A stretch of 64,000 nt of DNA from Vibrio sp. ED004 (GTDB lineage: Bacteria; Pseudomonadota; Gammaproteobacteria; Enterobacterales; Vibrionaceae): NCBI RefSeq assembly GCF_023206395.1, contig NZ_CP066149.1:1178001-1242000 (forward strand), read 5' to 3'. The notes below the pieces were generated by a model that saw only the letters and a program-made list of their open reading frames with translations, was not told where the DNA came from and ran no database searches. A program made the translations under genes and the position numbers. This document shows positions 1-10,303 of the stretch, piece after piece; the first letter of the stretch is position 1, and every line of letters begins with the position of its first letter.

Positions 1-1313
1 ATCCAAGCTTCAAGCGTATCGCACGTTTCTTGGTATGCACGACCACCTTGTTCAGCGTCCATCATCTCGGCAATAGAGCGCAGATCTTTGAAGACACGCT
101 TCGCCCAATCTTGCAGAGACAGTCGCTCACCGTGACAACCGATTTGCAATTCTAGACCAACTTGACGACCTTCTAAGATCACCTTGTTCCAGTTATCACG
201 CCAGCATTCAAGTTCGCAGTTATCCATCTCAGCAGAGTCGGTTAACACACTCCAAGTTAGGAATAAATCTAAGAAGCGAACTTGTTGCTCATTGATACCA
301 ATTGAGCTGAATGGGTTTACGTCTAAAGAGCGAACCTCGATGTACTCGACACCAGCACGAGCTAGTGCTTCTGATGGCTTCTCACCACTTTTAGCCACAC
401 GCTTAGGACGAATTGGCGCATAAAGCTCGTTCTCGATTTGAAGAACGTTGCTATTCAACTGACGGTATTCACCATCAACTTTGGTACCAATTTCGGCAAA
501 CTCTTCCGATGGTGTGCGAATCGCTTGGTTCAATCCTTCAAGGTACTGGTCTAGGCTATTAAAGCCAATTTTCAATACACTTTGAGCACTGTTGGTGTAG
601 CCAAGATCGCTCAGACGTAGTGCCGTTGCTTTTGGTAGATACAGCGTCTCGCCAATCTTTTCAAAAGGTAGCTTTGTCTCTCGGCCTTTGATGAAAGAAG
701 GACATAGTGCAGGTGAAGCACCGAAGAAATAAGGAATTAACCAACCAAAACGGTAGTAATTACGAATCAAACCAAAGTAAGCATCGGACTTAGATTCACA
801 ACGCGCTTCTTCGGTTTGCTCTCCAAAAAGGCTATCCCAAAAACTATCTGGGAAAGAGAAGTTGAAGTGAACACCCGAGATAATCTGCATCAGGCTACCG
901 TAACGGCGCTTAAGGCCTTCACGATATAGAGTCTTCATCTTGCCATTGTTAGAGGTGCCGTATTGCGCTAGCTGAATGTAATCTTCACTGCCTACATAAC
1001 AAGGCATAGAAAGCGGCCACATCTTTTCGCCATCTAACTTGGTTTGTGTGAAATGGTGGATATCAGACAACTGATTCAAAAGCGTCGGAACGTCGTTAGA
1101 AACAGGCGTAATAAACTCCAGTAGCGACTCAGAAAAATCGGTCGTTACCCATCCGTTCATCAACGCAGATCCCAAAGCCTTTGGGTGCGGCCCAGTCGCA
1201 AGATGCCCATCTTCCGTGTAGCGTAACGTTTCCCTTTCAACACCACGACCAAATTGAGAGAAGGTCTTAGGGTTGGTTGCAACTTGCTTTAGTCGCGCAG
1301 CAAAATCAGTCAA
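1..1313 (-). CDS. gshA: glutamate-cysteine ligase, C-terminus cut by window edge
   Basis: Catalyses the ATP-dependent joining of glutamate and cysteine, the first step of glutathione synthesis in the cytoplasm. The frame is open from a TTG at 1313 to the window edge, giving 437 codons of a protein usually about 520 residues long, so roughly 85 C-terminal residues lie outside. The N-terminus reads (M)[17 protein letters not shown], followed by [11 protein letters not shown] and later GVHFNFSFP and RSLDVNPF, all typical of the gamma-proteobacterial enzyme. No ATG fits the family N-terminus; E. coli gshA also starts at TTG. It lies 99 bp downstream of the M16 peptidase gene on the same strand. 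By E. coli synteny luxS should follow outside the window; that is inference. Confidence 0.93.
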   Translation of the reverse strand, partial: MTDFAARLKQVATNPKTFSQFGRGVERETLRYTEDGHLATGPHPKALGSALMNGWVTTDFSESLLEFITPVSNDVPTLLNQLSDIHHFTQTKLDGEKMWPLSMPCYVGSEDYIQLAQYGTSNNGKMKTLYREGLKRRYGSLMQIISGVHFNFSFPDSFWDSLFGEQTEEARCESKSDAYFGLIRNYYRFGWLIPYFFGASPALCPSFIKGRETKLPFEKIGETLYLPKATALRLSDLGYTNSAQSVLKIGFNSLDQYLEGLNQAIRTPSEEFAEIGTKVDGEYRQLNSNVLQIENELYAPIRPKRVAKSGEKPSEALARAGVEYIEVRSLDVNPFSSIGINEQQVRFLDLFLTWSVLTDSAEMDNCELECWRDNWNKVILEGRQVGLELQIGCHGERLSLQDWAKRVFKDLRSIAEMMDAEQGGRAYQETCDTLEAW

Positions 1314-1412
1314 AATTCAGTTCACTTATCTTATATCGTTCTGATTAGAACTATCATAAATTAGGTCGGAGGAGAAAAATAGAGTCTTTTTCCTCCCCCT
1401 TTAATGTGTACT

Positions 1413-4271
1413 CTAACGAATGATTTCAAGCTCTTCTATTGGAATATCTAACTTTTCTAGTTGAGGACGAAGCGAAGCCGCGTCGCCAACAACAATTATT
1501 TGATAATCATTCGGGTCAAACCATTTCTTAGATAGCTCGTTTAAGGTCTCTTTTGAGACAGTTTCAACTATCTGATTACGTTGCTGCAGGTAATCTTCGT
1601 CAAGGCTCAGCGCAACAATATTACTCAACAACCCAGCCTTTTGACTTGGTGTTTCGTATTTAAGTGCATCTTGTTGACCGACGGCAAGGCGCATAAATTT
1701 CACCTCTTCGTCAGTTAATCCACTTTGACTAAATTCATTCAGCTCAGAGATAAACTCTTGAATCGATGGAACCGTCGCATTGGCTCTCACTTGAGCACTG
1801 AATACTACCGCACCAGTTTCACGCGTACTGGAGAAGTAACCGCTCGCACCGTAAGTGTAGGCTTTGTCCTCACGTAGATTCTGGTTGATGCGGCTATTGA
1901 AGTTGCCTGCTAAGTTGAAGTTAGCTAGCTGGCTCAAATACAACTCACCGGTCGCATCAAAAGGTAAACCTTTACGCACCAAACGAACAATACTTTGCGG
2001 CGCACCCGGTTTATCAACTAAGTACAGATGTTGCCCTGAAAGCTCTTTGACGATCTGCGGACGCGTTAGTGGTGCCGCATCACCTTGCCACTGTTCAAAG
2101 AATTGTAGCTGTTTCCCTACCTCTTTCTTCGAGATGTCTCCCACAACAACAATATTGGCACCTTCTGGTGTGTAATGTTGCGCATAGAATTTTTTCACAT
2201 CGTCTAAGGTCAATTTCGATAGAGATTCCTTAGTGCCATCACTGGCGCGAGCAAAGATACTGTCACCAAACAGCACTTCACGGGTTGCTTGGGAAGCCAT
2301 CCAGCTTGGTTGTTGGTGCTGATACACGACGCCTTCAAGCATCTGCTTCTTCACACGTTCGAAGTCTTGCTCATCAAACTTAGGCTCGAATAGAACCTCT
2401 TGCACAATAGCTAAGGTTTGAGGCAGATTTTTCTCTAGCGTCGAGACTGAAATATCTGTGGTGTAACTGCCCGCACTAATGCTCACACTGCTACCTAGCT
2501 TATCTAAGGTCGCCTGTAACTCTTCAACCGCTCGCTTAGTTGAACCTTCTTCCATCATCGAAGCCGTTAAGTTCGCTAAGCCTTCTTGCCCTTTACGAAC
2601 ATAGCGTTCGCCTGCAGGCAATTGAATTTGTAGCTGTACTGTCGGCGTTTCACTGGTCACTGTACCAATCAAGTCAGTACCGTTCGTAAAGTGCATGCGA
2701 TACAGCTCAGGCATAGTCGCTTCAACGCCAAAGTTAACTTCTGGCATAACGCTGCGATCAAAGGTGTTCGGTGCTTTTCTGAAATCAAGCTGATCTTCAG
2801 TGACCTTGACATATTCAGGTAACGTGCGAGCTGGAGTGGTGAATGTAGCTTCACGAACCGCAAGATCGAGTTGTTTCTTAGGAACCACACTCAAGGTCAC
2901 CTTGTGCTTACCTTCGATGAAATCTTGGTAGGCTTTACTTACGCTTTCAGGAGTCACCGCGCGGATTTGATCCAACTGTGACTCAATGCGATCCGGTTGG
3001 CCATAGAAGGTCTGATTCGAAGCCAGCTGTGAAACCTTGCCTTTGACACTTTGCAGAGCGAAAACCGCATCCGCTTCAGCCATACCGGTAATTTGGTCTA
3101 AGCGCTCTTGTTCAACACCCTCTTTCGAGAACTGCTCTAAGGTATCCATCAATTCTTTATTAAGAACCGTCAAATCCCCTTTTTTACCAGAATCGCCCAT
3201 CGCATAAACATACATGGTACAAGCCAATTCAGCACAGTCATGGAAAGAACCTGCACTCACCGCTTTTTGCGTCTTAACCAAGTTTTGATATAGGTAACTG
3301 TTGGTACCAGAACCTAAAACATTAGACAGTGCATTTAGCGAAGCTTGTGTTTCTTCACCACGATAAGTGGTTGGCCACCCCACAAGCACCATCGGCTGAC
3401 GAATATTATCTTTTAAGGTGATGTACTTATCTTCAGTCAGCACTGCAGGTTGTTTCTCAGCAGCCTTAACTTCTGGACCTTGAGGGATAGGACCAAAGTA
3501 CTTGTTAACCCATTCTAGCGTGTCATTAACATCGATATCACCACCGATAGTCAACACAGCATTATTTGGACCATACCAGCGTAGGAAGAAGGCTTTAAGG
3601 TCATTAACATCGACACGGTCTAAGTCTTCAACATAACCGATTGGTTGCCACGAATACGGGTGCCCTTCAGGGTAAAGCGCTTCACCCATGCGTTCCCACA
3701 TTAAGCCATAAGGGCGATTTTCGTAGCTTTGAGCTCGCTCGTTCTTAACCGTGCCTCTTTGAACTTCAAATTTCTTCTGAGAAACCGCATCCAACAAGAA
3801 GCCCATGCGGTCTGATTCCAGCCACAGCATTTTCTCAAGTTGGTTAGATGGAACAGTTTCAAAGTAGTTGGTGCGGTCACGGTTGGTGGTGCCGTTTAAC
3901 GAGCCACCAGCCTCGGTAATGATCTTAAAGTGCTGTTGGTCACCGACGTTTTCAGAACCTTGGAACATCATGTGCTCAAAGAAGTGAGCAAAGCCTGACT
4001 TACCAATCTGTTCACGAGCAGAACCTACGTGATAAGTGACATCAACATGTACCAGTGGATCGGAATCATCAGGAGAAAGAATCACGGTCAAGCCATTTTC
4101 AAGCTGATATTTCGCATACGGAATCACGACTTTATCTTTAGAAGGCTTAACTTCTTCTAATAAGGTGACACCTTCAGGTAACGAAGAAAAGAAGGGTGTT
4201 GAGCTAGGTACATTGTAAGAACAGCCAGCGATGGCGATAAGAGAAAATGTACCAAGTAAAACCTTTTTCAT
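1413..4271 (-). CDS. M16 family zinc metallopeptidase, predicted lipoprotein
   Basis: 952-residue pitrilysin/insulinase-type peptidase with two M16 halves. The N-terminus is a lipoprotein signal (lipobox IAGC, acylated Cys at 17). The inverted zinc motif HFFEH is at 96-100, and a glutamate in NERAQ near 178 fits the third zinc ligand. The second half (from about residue 520) lacks the motif, as is usual for the inactive half of this family. Probably anchored to a membrane facing the periplasm, degrading peptides; the substrate is unknown. It starts 9 bp after yqaA and precedes gshA, suggesting one transcript. The family call is secure; the physiological role is not. Confidence 0.9.
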   Translation of the reverse strand: MKKVLLGTFSLIAIAGCSYNVPSSTPFFSSLPEGVTLLEEVKPSKDKVVIPYAKYQLENGLTVILSPDDSDPLVHVDVTYHVGSAREQIGKSGFAHFFEHMMFQGSENVGDQQHFKIITEAGGSLNGTTNRDRTNYFETVPSNQLEKMLWLESDRMGFLLDAVSQKKFEVQRGTVKNERAQSYENRPYGLMWERMGEALYPEGHPYSWQPIGYVEDLDRVDVNDLKAFFLRWYGPNNAVLTIGGDIDVNDTLEWVNKYFGPIPQGPEVKAAEKQPAVLTEDKYITLKDNIRQPMVLVGWPTTYRGEETQASLNALSNVLGSGTNSYLYQNLVKTQKAVSAGSFHDCAELACTMYVYAMGDSGKKGDLTVLNKELMDTLEQFSKEGVEQERLDQITGMAEADAVFALQSVKGKVSQLASNQTFYGQPDRIESQLDQIRAVTPESVSKAYQDFIEGKHKVTLSVVPKKQLDLAVREATFTTPARTLPEYVKVTEDQLDFRKAPNTFDRSVMPEVNFGVEATMPELYRMHFTNGTDLIGTVTSETPTVQLQIQLPAGERYVRKGQEGLANLTASMMEEGSTKRAVEELQATLDKLGSSVSISAGSYTTDISVSTLEKNLPQTLAIVQEVLFEPKFDEQDFERVKKQMLEGVVYQHQQPSWMASQATREVLFGDSIFARASDGTKESLSKLTLDDVKKFYAQHYTPEGANIVVVGDISKKEVGKQLQFFEQWQGDAAPLTRPQIVKELSGQHLYLVDKPGAPQSIVRLVRKGLPFDATGELYLSQLANFNLAGNFNSRINQNLREDKAYTYGASGYFSSTRETGAVVFSAQVRANATVPSIQEFISELNEFSQSGLTDEEVKFMRLAVGQQDALKYETPSQKAGLLSNIVALSLDEDYLQQRNQIVETVSKETLNELSKKWFDPNDYQIIVVGDAASLRPQLEKLDIPIEELEIIR

Positions 4272-4280
4272 AGGTTCTCC

Positions 4281-4742
4281 TTAGAAAAAACCGAAGTAAA
4301 TAGCAGCAAGTAAGCTGTAGCGAACGGCTTTGCCAATCGCTATCAAAATAACGCTAGGGATAAATTTCATTCTCAGCCAACCGGCAGCCAGACACAAAGG
4401 ATCACCAATGATGGGTAACCAACTGAATAACAGTGTCCAGTAACCATAACGGCTCAGCCAAGCCATAGCCTTATGACCATGCTTTTCAGATTGAGTTCGA
4501 TTAGGCAACCACAAACCAATCCAATAGTTGGTCAGGCCGCCTAAGGTATTACCAAGTGTCGCCAGCAGAATGATCGATGATGTTGAGAACTGATCTAAGC
4601 TCAATGCTGCAACCAGGCTTGCTTCTGAACCGCCGGGCAATAATGTGGCACTCAAGAAGCCACTAATGAAGAGTACCCACAGCGCCGAGTCAGAGAACCA
4701 CAGCGCTATGTTTTCAAACAGAGAATTAAAAAACTCTAGCAC
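4281..4742 (-). CDS. yqaA: YqaA family inner-membrane protein (DedA/SNARE-associated type)
   Basis: 153-residue protein with several hydrophobic segments, including about 16-40, 45-75 and a C-terminal helix ending in AAIYFGFF. The pattern GNTLGGLTNYWIGLW matches the GxxxG/N-Y-W-IG region of the DedA/VTT-like YqaA group. Probably an inner-membrane protein; the biochemical function is not established. The gene sits 6 bp downstream of the oxidoreductase gene and 9 bp upstream of the M16 gene. In E. coli yqaA also lies beside gshA, which supports orthology. Confidence 0.85.
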   Translation of the reverse strand: MLEFFNSLFENIALWFSDSALWVLFISGFLSATLLPGGSEASLVAALSLDQFSTSSIILLATLGNTLGGLTNYWIGLWLPNRTQSEKHGHKAMAWLSRYGYWTLLFSWLPIIGDPLCLAAGWLRMKFIPSVILIAIGKAVRYSLLAAIYFGFF

Positions 4743-4748
4743 TGCATA

Positions 4749-5702
4749 TCAACCTTCTTGCATTTTAAGTAGTACCTTGCCTCTGGTATGCCCAGTTTCT
4801 ACCTGTAGATGAGCTGATTGCGCTTCGTCTAATTGGTAGATACCTTGAATTTCTGTTTTGAGTAATCCGACACTGACCATATACAGCATAGTGTCCATTT
4901 GCTGAGGATTTGGTTCAACCAACATGCCTGATGCCGTAAAACCCAATAGTGTTGCTTTTTCACAGATCAATTCTGCAGATAGAGTGGGGACTGTCACGAC
5001 TCTTGCGTCATCTTTCAAGCACTTCAACGCATCGAGAGCGGTATCGCCACCGACCAAATCAATCAGTACATCGACATCAGATACTCTTTCTGATGCTGGT
5101 GCAAACTTATAGTTAATCGCGTGAGCACCTAACGTCGCAAGGTAATCAAGATTGGCTTCGCTGCAGGTTGTGTAAACCTCAGCCTTCGCTGCCACCGCGA
5201 TTTGAACCGCTAGATGACCAACACCGCTTGCGCCCGCTAAGATGAGTACGCGGTCACCTTCTTTCACTTCAGCTTTGTTGAGTGCCTGTGCTGCTGTTTG
5301 GCTGGCTAGTGGTAATGCAGCTGCCGCTTCTAGAGTAACCGAATCAGGAACCATGCTTAATGCAGCCTCTGGAACACTCACATATTGGCTGTAACCGCCA
5401 CCTTGCAATGGGAAGCCAATAAAGCCGGCTACGTTATCACCAACAGTAAAACGCTCTGCCTGTTCGCCTAGCGTGACAATTTGCCCTGAAATGTCGTAAC
5501 CAGGAACCCAAGGAAGGTTATCTTTGTTCTGTGCTGCGGCCCAACCAAGGCCGGCACGGGTTTTCACATCAATCGGATTAATGCCCGAAAAGGAAACTTT
5601 AACCACCACTTCTCCAGCCTTAGGCTCAGGAATAGCACTGGTTTGAATACTTAGGTTTTCGACGCCGCCGAATTGAGTAATCGCAATCTGTTTATTTTCC
5701 AT
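4749..5702 (-). CDS. NADP-dependent MDR oxidoreductase (quinone reductase/alcohol dehydrogenase-like)
   Basis: 317-residue medium-chain dehydrogenase/reductase. The N-terminal GroES-like domain contains FSGINPIDVKTRAG. The Rossmann part shows LILAGASGVGHLAVQIA, an AxxGxG-type nucleotide-binding loop. Typical zinc-binding cysteines are absent, so it resembles zeta-crystallin-like quinone or enone reductases. The frame stays open to 5741, but the ATG at 5702 has AAGGAA at good spacing and gives the family-like start MENKQIAITQFGG. It is first in a compact minus-strand group with yqaA, the M16 gene and gshA. Substrate unknown. Confidence 0.85.
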   Translation of the reverse strand: MENKQIAITQFGGVENLSIQTSAIPEPKAGEVVVKVSFSGINPIDVKTRAGLGWAAAQNKDNLPWVPGYDISGQIVTLGEQAERFTVGDNVAGFIGFPLQGGGYSQYVSVPEAALSMVPDSVTLEAAAALPLASQTAAQALNKAEVKEGDRVLILAGASGVGHLAVQIAVAAKAEVYTTCSEANLDYLATLGAHAINYKFAPASERVSDVDVLIDLVGGDTALDALKCLKDDARVVTVPTLSAELICEKATLLGFTASGMLVEPNPQQMDTMLYMVSVGLLKTEIQGIYQLDEAQSAHLQVETGHTRGKVLLKMQEG

Positions 5703-5755
5703 TTCCACATTTCCTTGATTGATAAAAGCCCTAGAGAGCAAGCACCCTAATTAAT

Positions 5756-5786
5756 AAAAAGAAAGGGATGCGAAAGCATCCCTTTG
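5756..5786 (-). terminator. intrinsic terminator after oadB
   Basis: Ten-base-pair stem GGGATGC-type (AAAGGGATGC paired with GCATCCCTTT) closed by a four-base loop, followed on the minus strand by a T-rich tail. It lies between the oadB stop (5873) and the oxidoreductase start (5702), ending the oad operon. Confidence 0.85.
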
Positions 5787-5872
5787 ACTATAAACCATTT
5801 AATAAGGCTAAGTTAACCGCTCATTCGTAAATTGACGACCAATTAACGTAACGATACATGACCAGTAATCCA

Positions 5873-7003
5873 TTAACCGACTAGCGCTAATAGAATACCC
5901 GCCGCAACCGCACTACCAAGTACACCTGCTACGTTCGGGCCCATCGCATGCATCAACAAGAAGTTCTGAGGGTTTGCCTCAAGACCGACCTTATTCACAA
6001 CACGTGCCGCCATTGGAACCGCTGATACGCCAGCGGCACCAATCAATGGGTTGATGTCTTCTTTCGAGAAGCGGTTTAGAACCTTCGCCATCAATACACC
6101 ACCCGCAGTACCAATACTAAACGCAACTGCACCTAAGCCAAGAATACCCAGAGTCTCTAAGTTCAAGAAAGTACCCGCTTGAAGCTTAGAACCAACACCA
6201 AGGCCAAGGAAAATAGTCACAACGTTAATCAGTTCGTTTTGCGCTGTTTTCGATAGGCGATCAACCACACCCGCTTCACGCATCAAGTTACCCAGACAGA
6301 ACATACCCACCAGAGGTGTTGCTGAAGGTAGGAACAAAATCGTCATCAGTAGTACAGCAAGCGGGAAGAGGATCTTCTCTGCTTTACTAACGTGACGAAG
6401 TTGAGCCATCTTAATCTTACGTTCTTCAGGAGACGTTAACGCCTTCATGATTGGCGGTTGAATAATAGGAACCAATGCCATGTAGCTATACGCTGCTACC
6501 GCAATGGCACCTAAAAGATCAGGAGATAGTTTACTTGCTAAGAAGATCGCGGTCGGGCCATCGGCACCACCAATGATCGCAATTGACGAAGCATCGGCCA
6601 TTGAAAATTCCATTCCTGGAACATAGTTCAGCAAGATCGCACCAAATAGCGTTGCGAAGATACCAAACTGAGCTGCAGCCCCTAGCCATAACGTTTTAGG
6701 GTTAGCAATCAACGCACCGAAGTCCGTCATTGCACCTACACCCATAAAGATCAGCAGTGGGAAAATACCCGTTTCAATACCAATGTAGTAAACGTAGTAA
6801 AGCAAACCGCCTGGATCAGTAAACCCAGCATTTGGAATATTTGCTAATACGGCACCAAAACCAATCGGTAGTAGAAGTAACGGTTCAAATCCTTTGCGAA
6901 TTGCCAAAAACAACAATAAGCAACCAACCAACATCATACAGATCTGGCCGAACTCAAAGTTCGCAATCCCTGTTTCAGACCATAAGGTCATCAATCCTTC
7001 CAT
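5873..7003 (-). CDS. oadB: oxaloacetate decarboxylase, sodium-pumping beta subunit
   Basis: 376-residue integral membrane subunit that decarboxylates carboxybiotin and couples this to sodium export. Many hydrophobic helices are visible, together with the conserved [10 protein letters not shown] segment carrying the family's functional aspartate, and [26 protein letters not shown] near the C-terminus. The ATG at 7003 has GGGAG nine bases upstream. It is the last gene of oadGAB, 9 bp after oadA. The beta subunits of glutaconyl-CoA and methylmalonyl-CoA decarboxylases are related, but the alpha subunit beside it fits oxaloacetate. Confidence 0.95.
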   Translation of the reverse strand: MEGLMTLWSETGIANFEFGQICMMLVGCLLLFLAIRKGFEPLLLLPIGFGAVLANIPNAGFTDPGGLLYYVYYIGIETGIFPLLIFMGVGAMTDFGALIANPKTLWLGAAAQFGIFATLFGAILLNYVPGMEFSMADASSIAIIGGADGPTAIFLASKLSPDLLGAIAVAAYSYMALVPIIQPPIMKALTSPEERKIKMAQLRHVSKAEKILFPLAVLLMTILFLPSATPLVGMFCLGNLMREAGVVDRLSKTAQNELINVVTIFLGLGVGSKLQAGTFLNLETLGILGLGAVAFSIGTAGGVLMAKVLNRFSKEDINPLIGAAGVSAVPMAARVVNKVGLEANPQNFLLMHAMGPNVAGVLGSAVAAGILLALVG

Positions 7004-7012
7004 GGTGCTCCC

Positions 7013-8797
7013 TTACGCTAAGCTTAGTAGTGGAGCGCCTACAGTAACTGCATCGCCTTCTTTAACATTCAGCTCTTGAACGATACCACCACGAGCAGCA
7101 CGAACTTCCGTTTCCATCTTCATCGCTTCTAGGATAAGCAGAACATCGCCTTCAGCAACCTCAGCACCCGCCTGAACGTTAACTTTAAAGATGTTACCCG
7201 CCAATGGAGCAGGAACCGCTTCAGCGTCAGAAGCAGCTACAGGTGCAGCCTGAGCCGCTTGAGCAGGCTTTGCTGATGGCGCAACAGATGTTAGTTCACC
7301 TTGTGGGCCAACCTCGACATCGTAAACTTGGCCATCCACCTTCACGCTGTAGCTTTCGATGCCACCAGACACAGGAGCCGGAGCTGCAGCAACTGGAGTC
7401 GCAACTTCTGCCGTTGGTGCTGGTTCAAATGCTTCAGGGTTACGACGGTTCTTAAGGAACTTAAGACCCACTTGTGGGAAAAGTGCATAAGTCAGGACAT
7501 CATCAACGGTATCTTCAGCTAGAGAAATGCCTTCTGATTTCGCTTTCTCTAAAAGGTCCGTAGTCAGCGTATCCATTTCTGACTTAAGCAAGTCAGCAGG
7601 GCGACAAGTGATTGGCTCTGCACCATCCAGAACTTTCGCTTGCAGTTCAGCGTCTACTTCCGCAGGTGCTTGGCCGTATTCGCCTTTCAGTAGACCAGCA
7701 GTCTCTTTAGTGATGCTCTTATAGCGCTCACCCGTTAGCACGTTAATAACCGCTTGAGTACCGACAATTTGAGAAGTTGGTGTTACCAAAGGAATGTAAC
7801 CAAGCTCTTTACGTACGCGTGGGATCTCTTCAAGAACCTCGTCCATACGATCGGCTGCGCCTTGTTCTTTCAGCTGACCTTCCATGTTAGTCAACATGCC
7901 GCCAGGAACCTGAGCAATCAAAATGCGAGAATCGACGCCTTTTAGCTGGCCTTCCCATTTCGCGTACTTTTTACGTACATCGCGGAAGTAAGATGCGATT
8001 GGTTCAATTTGGTCAAGCTTAAGATTCGTGTCGCGCTCTGTGCCTTCTAACATCGCCACAACCGTTTCAGTTGGTGTGTGACCGTAAGTACAGCTCATTG
8101 AAGAGATAGCCGTGTCTAGAATGTCGATACCCGCCTCAACGGCTTTAACCGCTGTTGCTGTCGATAGACCCGTTGTCGCGTGGCTATGTAGCGCTAGAGG
8201 AACATCACATGATGCTTTGATGCGTGTAATTAACTCTTCGGCTTCATAAGGCTTTAATAAACCTGACATATCTTTGATACATAGTGAATGACAACCTAGG
8301 TCTTCTAGACGCTTAGCCAGATCAACCCAAGTATCAGAGTTATGAACCGGACTGGTTGTGTAAGACAAGGTACCTTGAGCGTGGCCGCCAACATCAATCG
8401 TTGCTTTCACCGCTTTTTCAAAGTTACGTACGTCATTCATCGCATCAAAAATACGGAATACGTCCATGCCATTCTTGTGGGCACGTTCAACAAATTTTTC
8501 TACTACATCATCCGCGTAGTGACGGTAACCCAACAGGTTTTGACCACGCAGTAGCATCTGCATTGGTGTGTTTGGCATCGCTTTTTTAAGTTCACGCAAA
8601 CGCTCCCATGGATCCTCTCCAAGAAAACGGATACACGAATCAAACGTCGCGCCGCCCCAAGTCTCTAGAGACCAGTAACCGACTTTATCCAGTTCTGCCG
8701 CAATTGGCAGCATATCTTCGATACGCATACGAGTAGCAAATAGTGACTGGTGCGCGTCACGAAGTACCACATCTGTGATAGCTAGTGGTTTAGACAT
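7013..8797 (-). CDS. oadA: oxaloacetate decarboxylase, biotin-carrying alpha subunit
   Basis: 594-residue subunit that transfers CO2 from oxaloacetate to biotin. The N-terminal pyruvate-carboxylase-like TIM barrel begins [19 protein letters not shown] (metal-binding D, carboxyl-transferase signature) and contains [10 protein letters not shown]. An Ala/Pro-rich linker around 460-520 leads to a C-terminal biotinyl domain with EAMKMETEV, biotin lysine near 560. Two ATGs lie 6 bp apart (8803 and 8797); AGGAG spaces better to the second, giving the family start MSKPLAITD. It lies between oadG and oadB in one operon. Confidence 0.96.
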   Translation of the reverse strand: MSKPLAITDVVLRDAHQSLFATRMRIEDMLPIAAELDKVGYWSLETWGGATFDSCIRFLGEDPWERLRELKKAMPNTPMQMLLRGQNLLGYRHYADDVVEKFVERAHKNGMDVFRIFDAMNDVRNFEKAVKATIDVGGHAQGTLSYTTSPVHNSDTWVDLAKRLEDLGCHSLCIKDMSGLLKPYEAEELITRIKASCDVPLALHSHATTGLSTATAVKAVEAGIDILDTAISSMSCTYGHTPTETVVAMLEGTERDTNLKLDQIEPIASYFRDVRKKYAKWEGQLKGVDSRILIAQVPGGMLTNMEGQLKEQGAADRMDEVLEEIPRVRKELGYIPLVTPTSQIVGTQAVINVLTGERYKSITKETAGLLKGEYGQAPAEVDAELQAKVLDGAEPITCRPADLLKSEMDTLTTDLLEKAKSEGISLAEDTVDDVLTYALFPQVGLKFLKNRRNPEAFEPAPTAEVATPVAAAPAPVSGGIESYSVKVDGQVYDVEVGPQGELTSVAPSAKPAQAAQAAPVAASDAEAVPAPLAGNIFKVNVQAGAEVAEGDVLLILEAMKMETEVRAARGGIVQELNVKEGDAVTVGAPLLSLA

Positions 8798-8828
8798 GCT
8801 CATAAACTCCTTTTTAATCCTTTAAATG

Positions 8829-9086
8829 CTACTTAGCAGTAGACGCACGGTATTGATGAACCGCGACCGAAATTGCTGCCACTACCTGTGGACTAACAGC
8901 TGAAGGGTTTGATTGTGATTTTTGAATTTTTTTAGGTGCTGCGATCGGCTCAGGTACTTCTTCTGGTACCAGTTTTGACATCAACCGAACGAGGTAAACT
9001 AGAATAGTTAGAAAAATAAAGACAACGGACATTCCCGTTATCATTAGAGTCGCCGCATCTCCTAGCAGGCTTCCAATATTAGTCAT
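8829..9086 (-). CDS. oadG: oxaloacetate decarboxylase gamma subunit
   Basis: 85-residue small subunit with one N-terminal membrane helix (about 13-35) and a Pro/Ala-rich cytoplasmic tail. In characterised enzymes this subunit assembles the complex and binds zinc through its C-terminus. The start at 9086 follows AAGGAAGCAAC; the longer frame up to 9152 lacks a ribosome site and family similarity. First gene of oadGAB, 31 bp before oadA. Confidence 0.92.
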   Translation of the reverse strand: MTNIGSLLGDAATLMITGMSVVFIFLTILVYLVRLMSKLVPEEVPEPIAAPKKIQKSQSNPSAVSPQVVAAISVAVHQYRASTAK

Positions 9087-9154
9087 GTTGCTTCCTTTCT
9101 TCGTCATCCTGACATATGTACAGGATTTCAGCGAATAGTGATCCCGACCCATGG

Positions 9155-9182
9155 ATTATCTCGATTGGTAAAACTTTGTCAA
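9155..9182 (-). promoter_or_regulatory. sigma-70-like promoter of oadGAB
   Basis: TTGACA (9177-9182) and GATAAT (9155-9160) are separated by 16 bp, about 70 bp before the oadG start. Further upstream, at 9239-9255, CAGAT and ATCTG arms flank an ATGTGATC-type half-site that could bind a regulator. No experimental support is available here. Confidence 0.6.
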
Positions 9183-9422
9183 TTTTGTTTAAGGTTCTGT
9201 TACGGATAACGCACACATAAGGTTAATTATTCGCCTATCAGATCACATAAATCTGTCAAATGAGTCATTTTTAGATATTTAAACTGTGACTTAAACGGGG
9301 CTTTTCTGTGAAATGATATGAAAAAGGTGGAATAACAAAGAAGCATTCAAGAAGTACTTAAAATACAACAAGTTAAATGTTAAGTAAATTTAACATTTAA
9401 TCAACATTTATATAGCGGGCAT

Positions 9423-9454
9423 AAAAAAAGCCTCGTATAAACGAGGCTTTTTTT
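9423..9454 (-). terminator. terminator of the tRNA-Arg array
   Basis: Stem AAGCCTCGT / ACGAGGCTT, extended by A/T runs to about 14 bp, around a four-base ATAA loop, with a T7 tail on both strands. It is 8 bp past the CCA end of the last tRNA-Arg, so it ends the minus-strand array. Confidence 0.9.
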
Positions 9455-9461
9455 AATAATG

Positions 9462-9538
9462 TGGCGCGCTCTGGAGGATTCGAACCTCCGACCGCCTGGT
9501 TCGTAGCCAGGTACTCTATCCAGCTGAGCTAAGAGCGC
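9462..9538 (-). tRNA. tRNA-Arg(ACG), acceptor type A
   Basis: 77-nt cloverleaf with encoded CCA. The anticodon stem CCTGG/CCAGG closes loop CTACGAA, anticodon ACG (read as ICG after deamination). Acceptor stem GCGCTCT/AGAGCGC. Last gene of the array, immediately before the terminator. Confidence 0.98.
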
Positions 9539-9619
9539 ACAGTTTTAATATCAATTCATTGTTACTAACAACGTATCAATATAAGGATTTCATTCTCATA
9601 AGAAAGAAGCCCTAAATAG

Positions 9620-9696
9620 TGGCGCGTCCTGGAGGATTCGAACCTCCGACCGCCTGGTTCGTAGCCAGGTACTCTATCCAGCTGAGCTAAGGACGC
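9620..9696 (-). tRNA. tRNA-Arg(ACG), acceptor type B
   Basis: Same 77-nt body and ACG anticodon as its neighbours, but with acceptor stem GCGTCCT/AGGACGC. CCA encoded. An 81-bp spacer separates it from the gene at 9462. Confidence 0.98.
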
Positions 9697-9774
9697 ACGG
9701 CTTTAGTATCAATTCGTTGTAAACAACGGTTCAATACCAGGGTTTCATTCTCATAAGAAAGAAGCCCTAAATAG

Positions 9775-9851
9775 TGGCGCGCTCTGGAGGATTCGAACCT
9801 CCGACCGCCTGGTTCGTAGCCAGGTACTCTATCCAGCTGAGCTAAGAGCGC
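9775..9851 (-). tRNA. tRNA-Arg(ACG), acceptor type A
   Basis: 77-nt tRNA with anticodon ACG, acceptor GCGCTCT/AGAGCGC and encoded CCA. The 78-bp spacer to the gene at 9620 contains a small hairpin with arms CGTTGT and ACAACG. Confidence 0.98.
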
Positions 9852-9918
9852 ACGGTTTTTGTATCAACTTAAGCCAATACAAGGATTTCTATTCCCGTAA
9901 GAGAGAAGCCCTAAATAG

Positions 9919-9995
9919 TGGCGCGTCCTGGAGGATTCGAACCTCCGACCGCCTGGTTCGTAGCCAGGTACTCTATCCAGCTGAGCTAAGGACGC
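9919..9995 (-). tRNA. tRNA-Arg(ACG), acceptor type B
   Basis: 77-nt tRNA with anticodon ACG, acceptor GCGTCCT/AGGACGC and encoded CCA. Its spacer to the gene at 9775 is the shortest in the array, 67 bp. Confidence 0.98.
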
Positions 9996-10070
9996 ACGGT
10001 TTTAGTATCAATTTGCTATTTCACAATCAATACAAGGATTTCACTCTCATAAGAGAGAAGCCCTAAATAG

Positions 10071-10147
10071 TGGCGCGTCCTGGAGGATTCGAACCTCCGA
10101 CCGCCTGGTTCGTAGCCAGGTACTCTATCCAGCTGAGCTAAGGACGC
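10071..10147 (-). tRNA. tRNA-Arg(ACG), acceptor type B
   Basis: 77-nt tRNA with anticodon ACG, acceptor GCGTCCT/AGGACGC and encoded CCA. A 75-bp spacer separates it from the gene at 9919. Confidence 0.98.
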
Positions 10148-10226
10148 ACGCTTTTGATATTAATTCTCGATAAACGATTTATCAATATCAGGATTCAAAT
10201 TCATATAAGAACTAAACCCTAAATAG

Positions 10227-10303
10227 TGGCGCGCTCTGGAGGATTCGAACCTCCGACCGCCTGGTTCGTAGCCAGGTACTCTATCCAGCTGAGCTAAGAG
10301 CGC
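10227..10303 (-). tRNA. tRNA-Arg(ACG), acceptor type A
   Basis: 77-nt tRNA with anticodon ACG, acceptor GCGCTCT/AGAGCGC and encoded CCA. A 79-bp spacer, the most diverged of the set, follows it. Confidence 0.98.

Larger units (their letters stand above)
9087..9461. other. oadG-tRNA intergenic region
   Basis: 375 bp without a gene. It holds the oad promoter, a 17-bp imperfect palindrome at 9239-9255, an AT-rich stretch around 9350-9415, and the tRNA terminator at 9423-9454. I see no coding potential. Confidence 0.7.

Noticed and set aside
5703..5741. 13-residue extension of the MDR oxidoreductase
   Set aside because: The extension covers the AAGGAA ribosome site of the better start at 5702.
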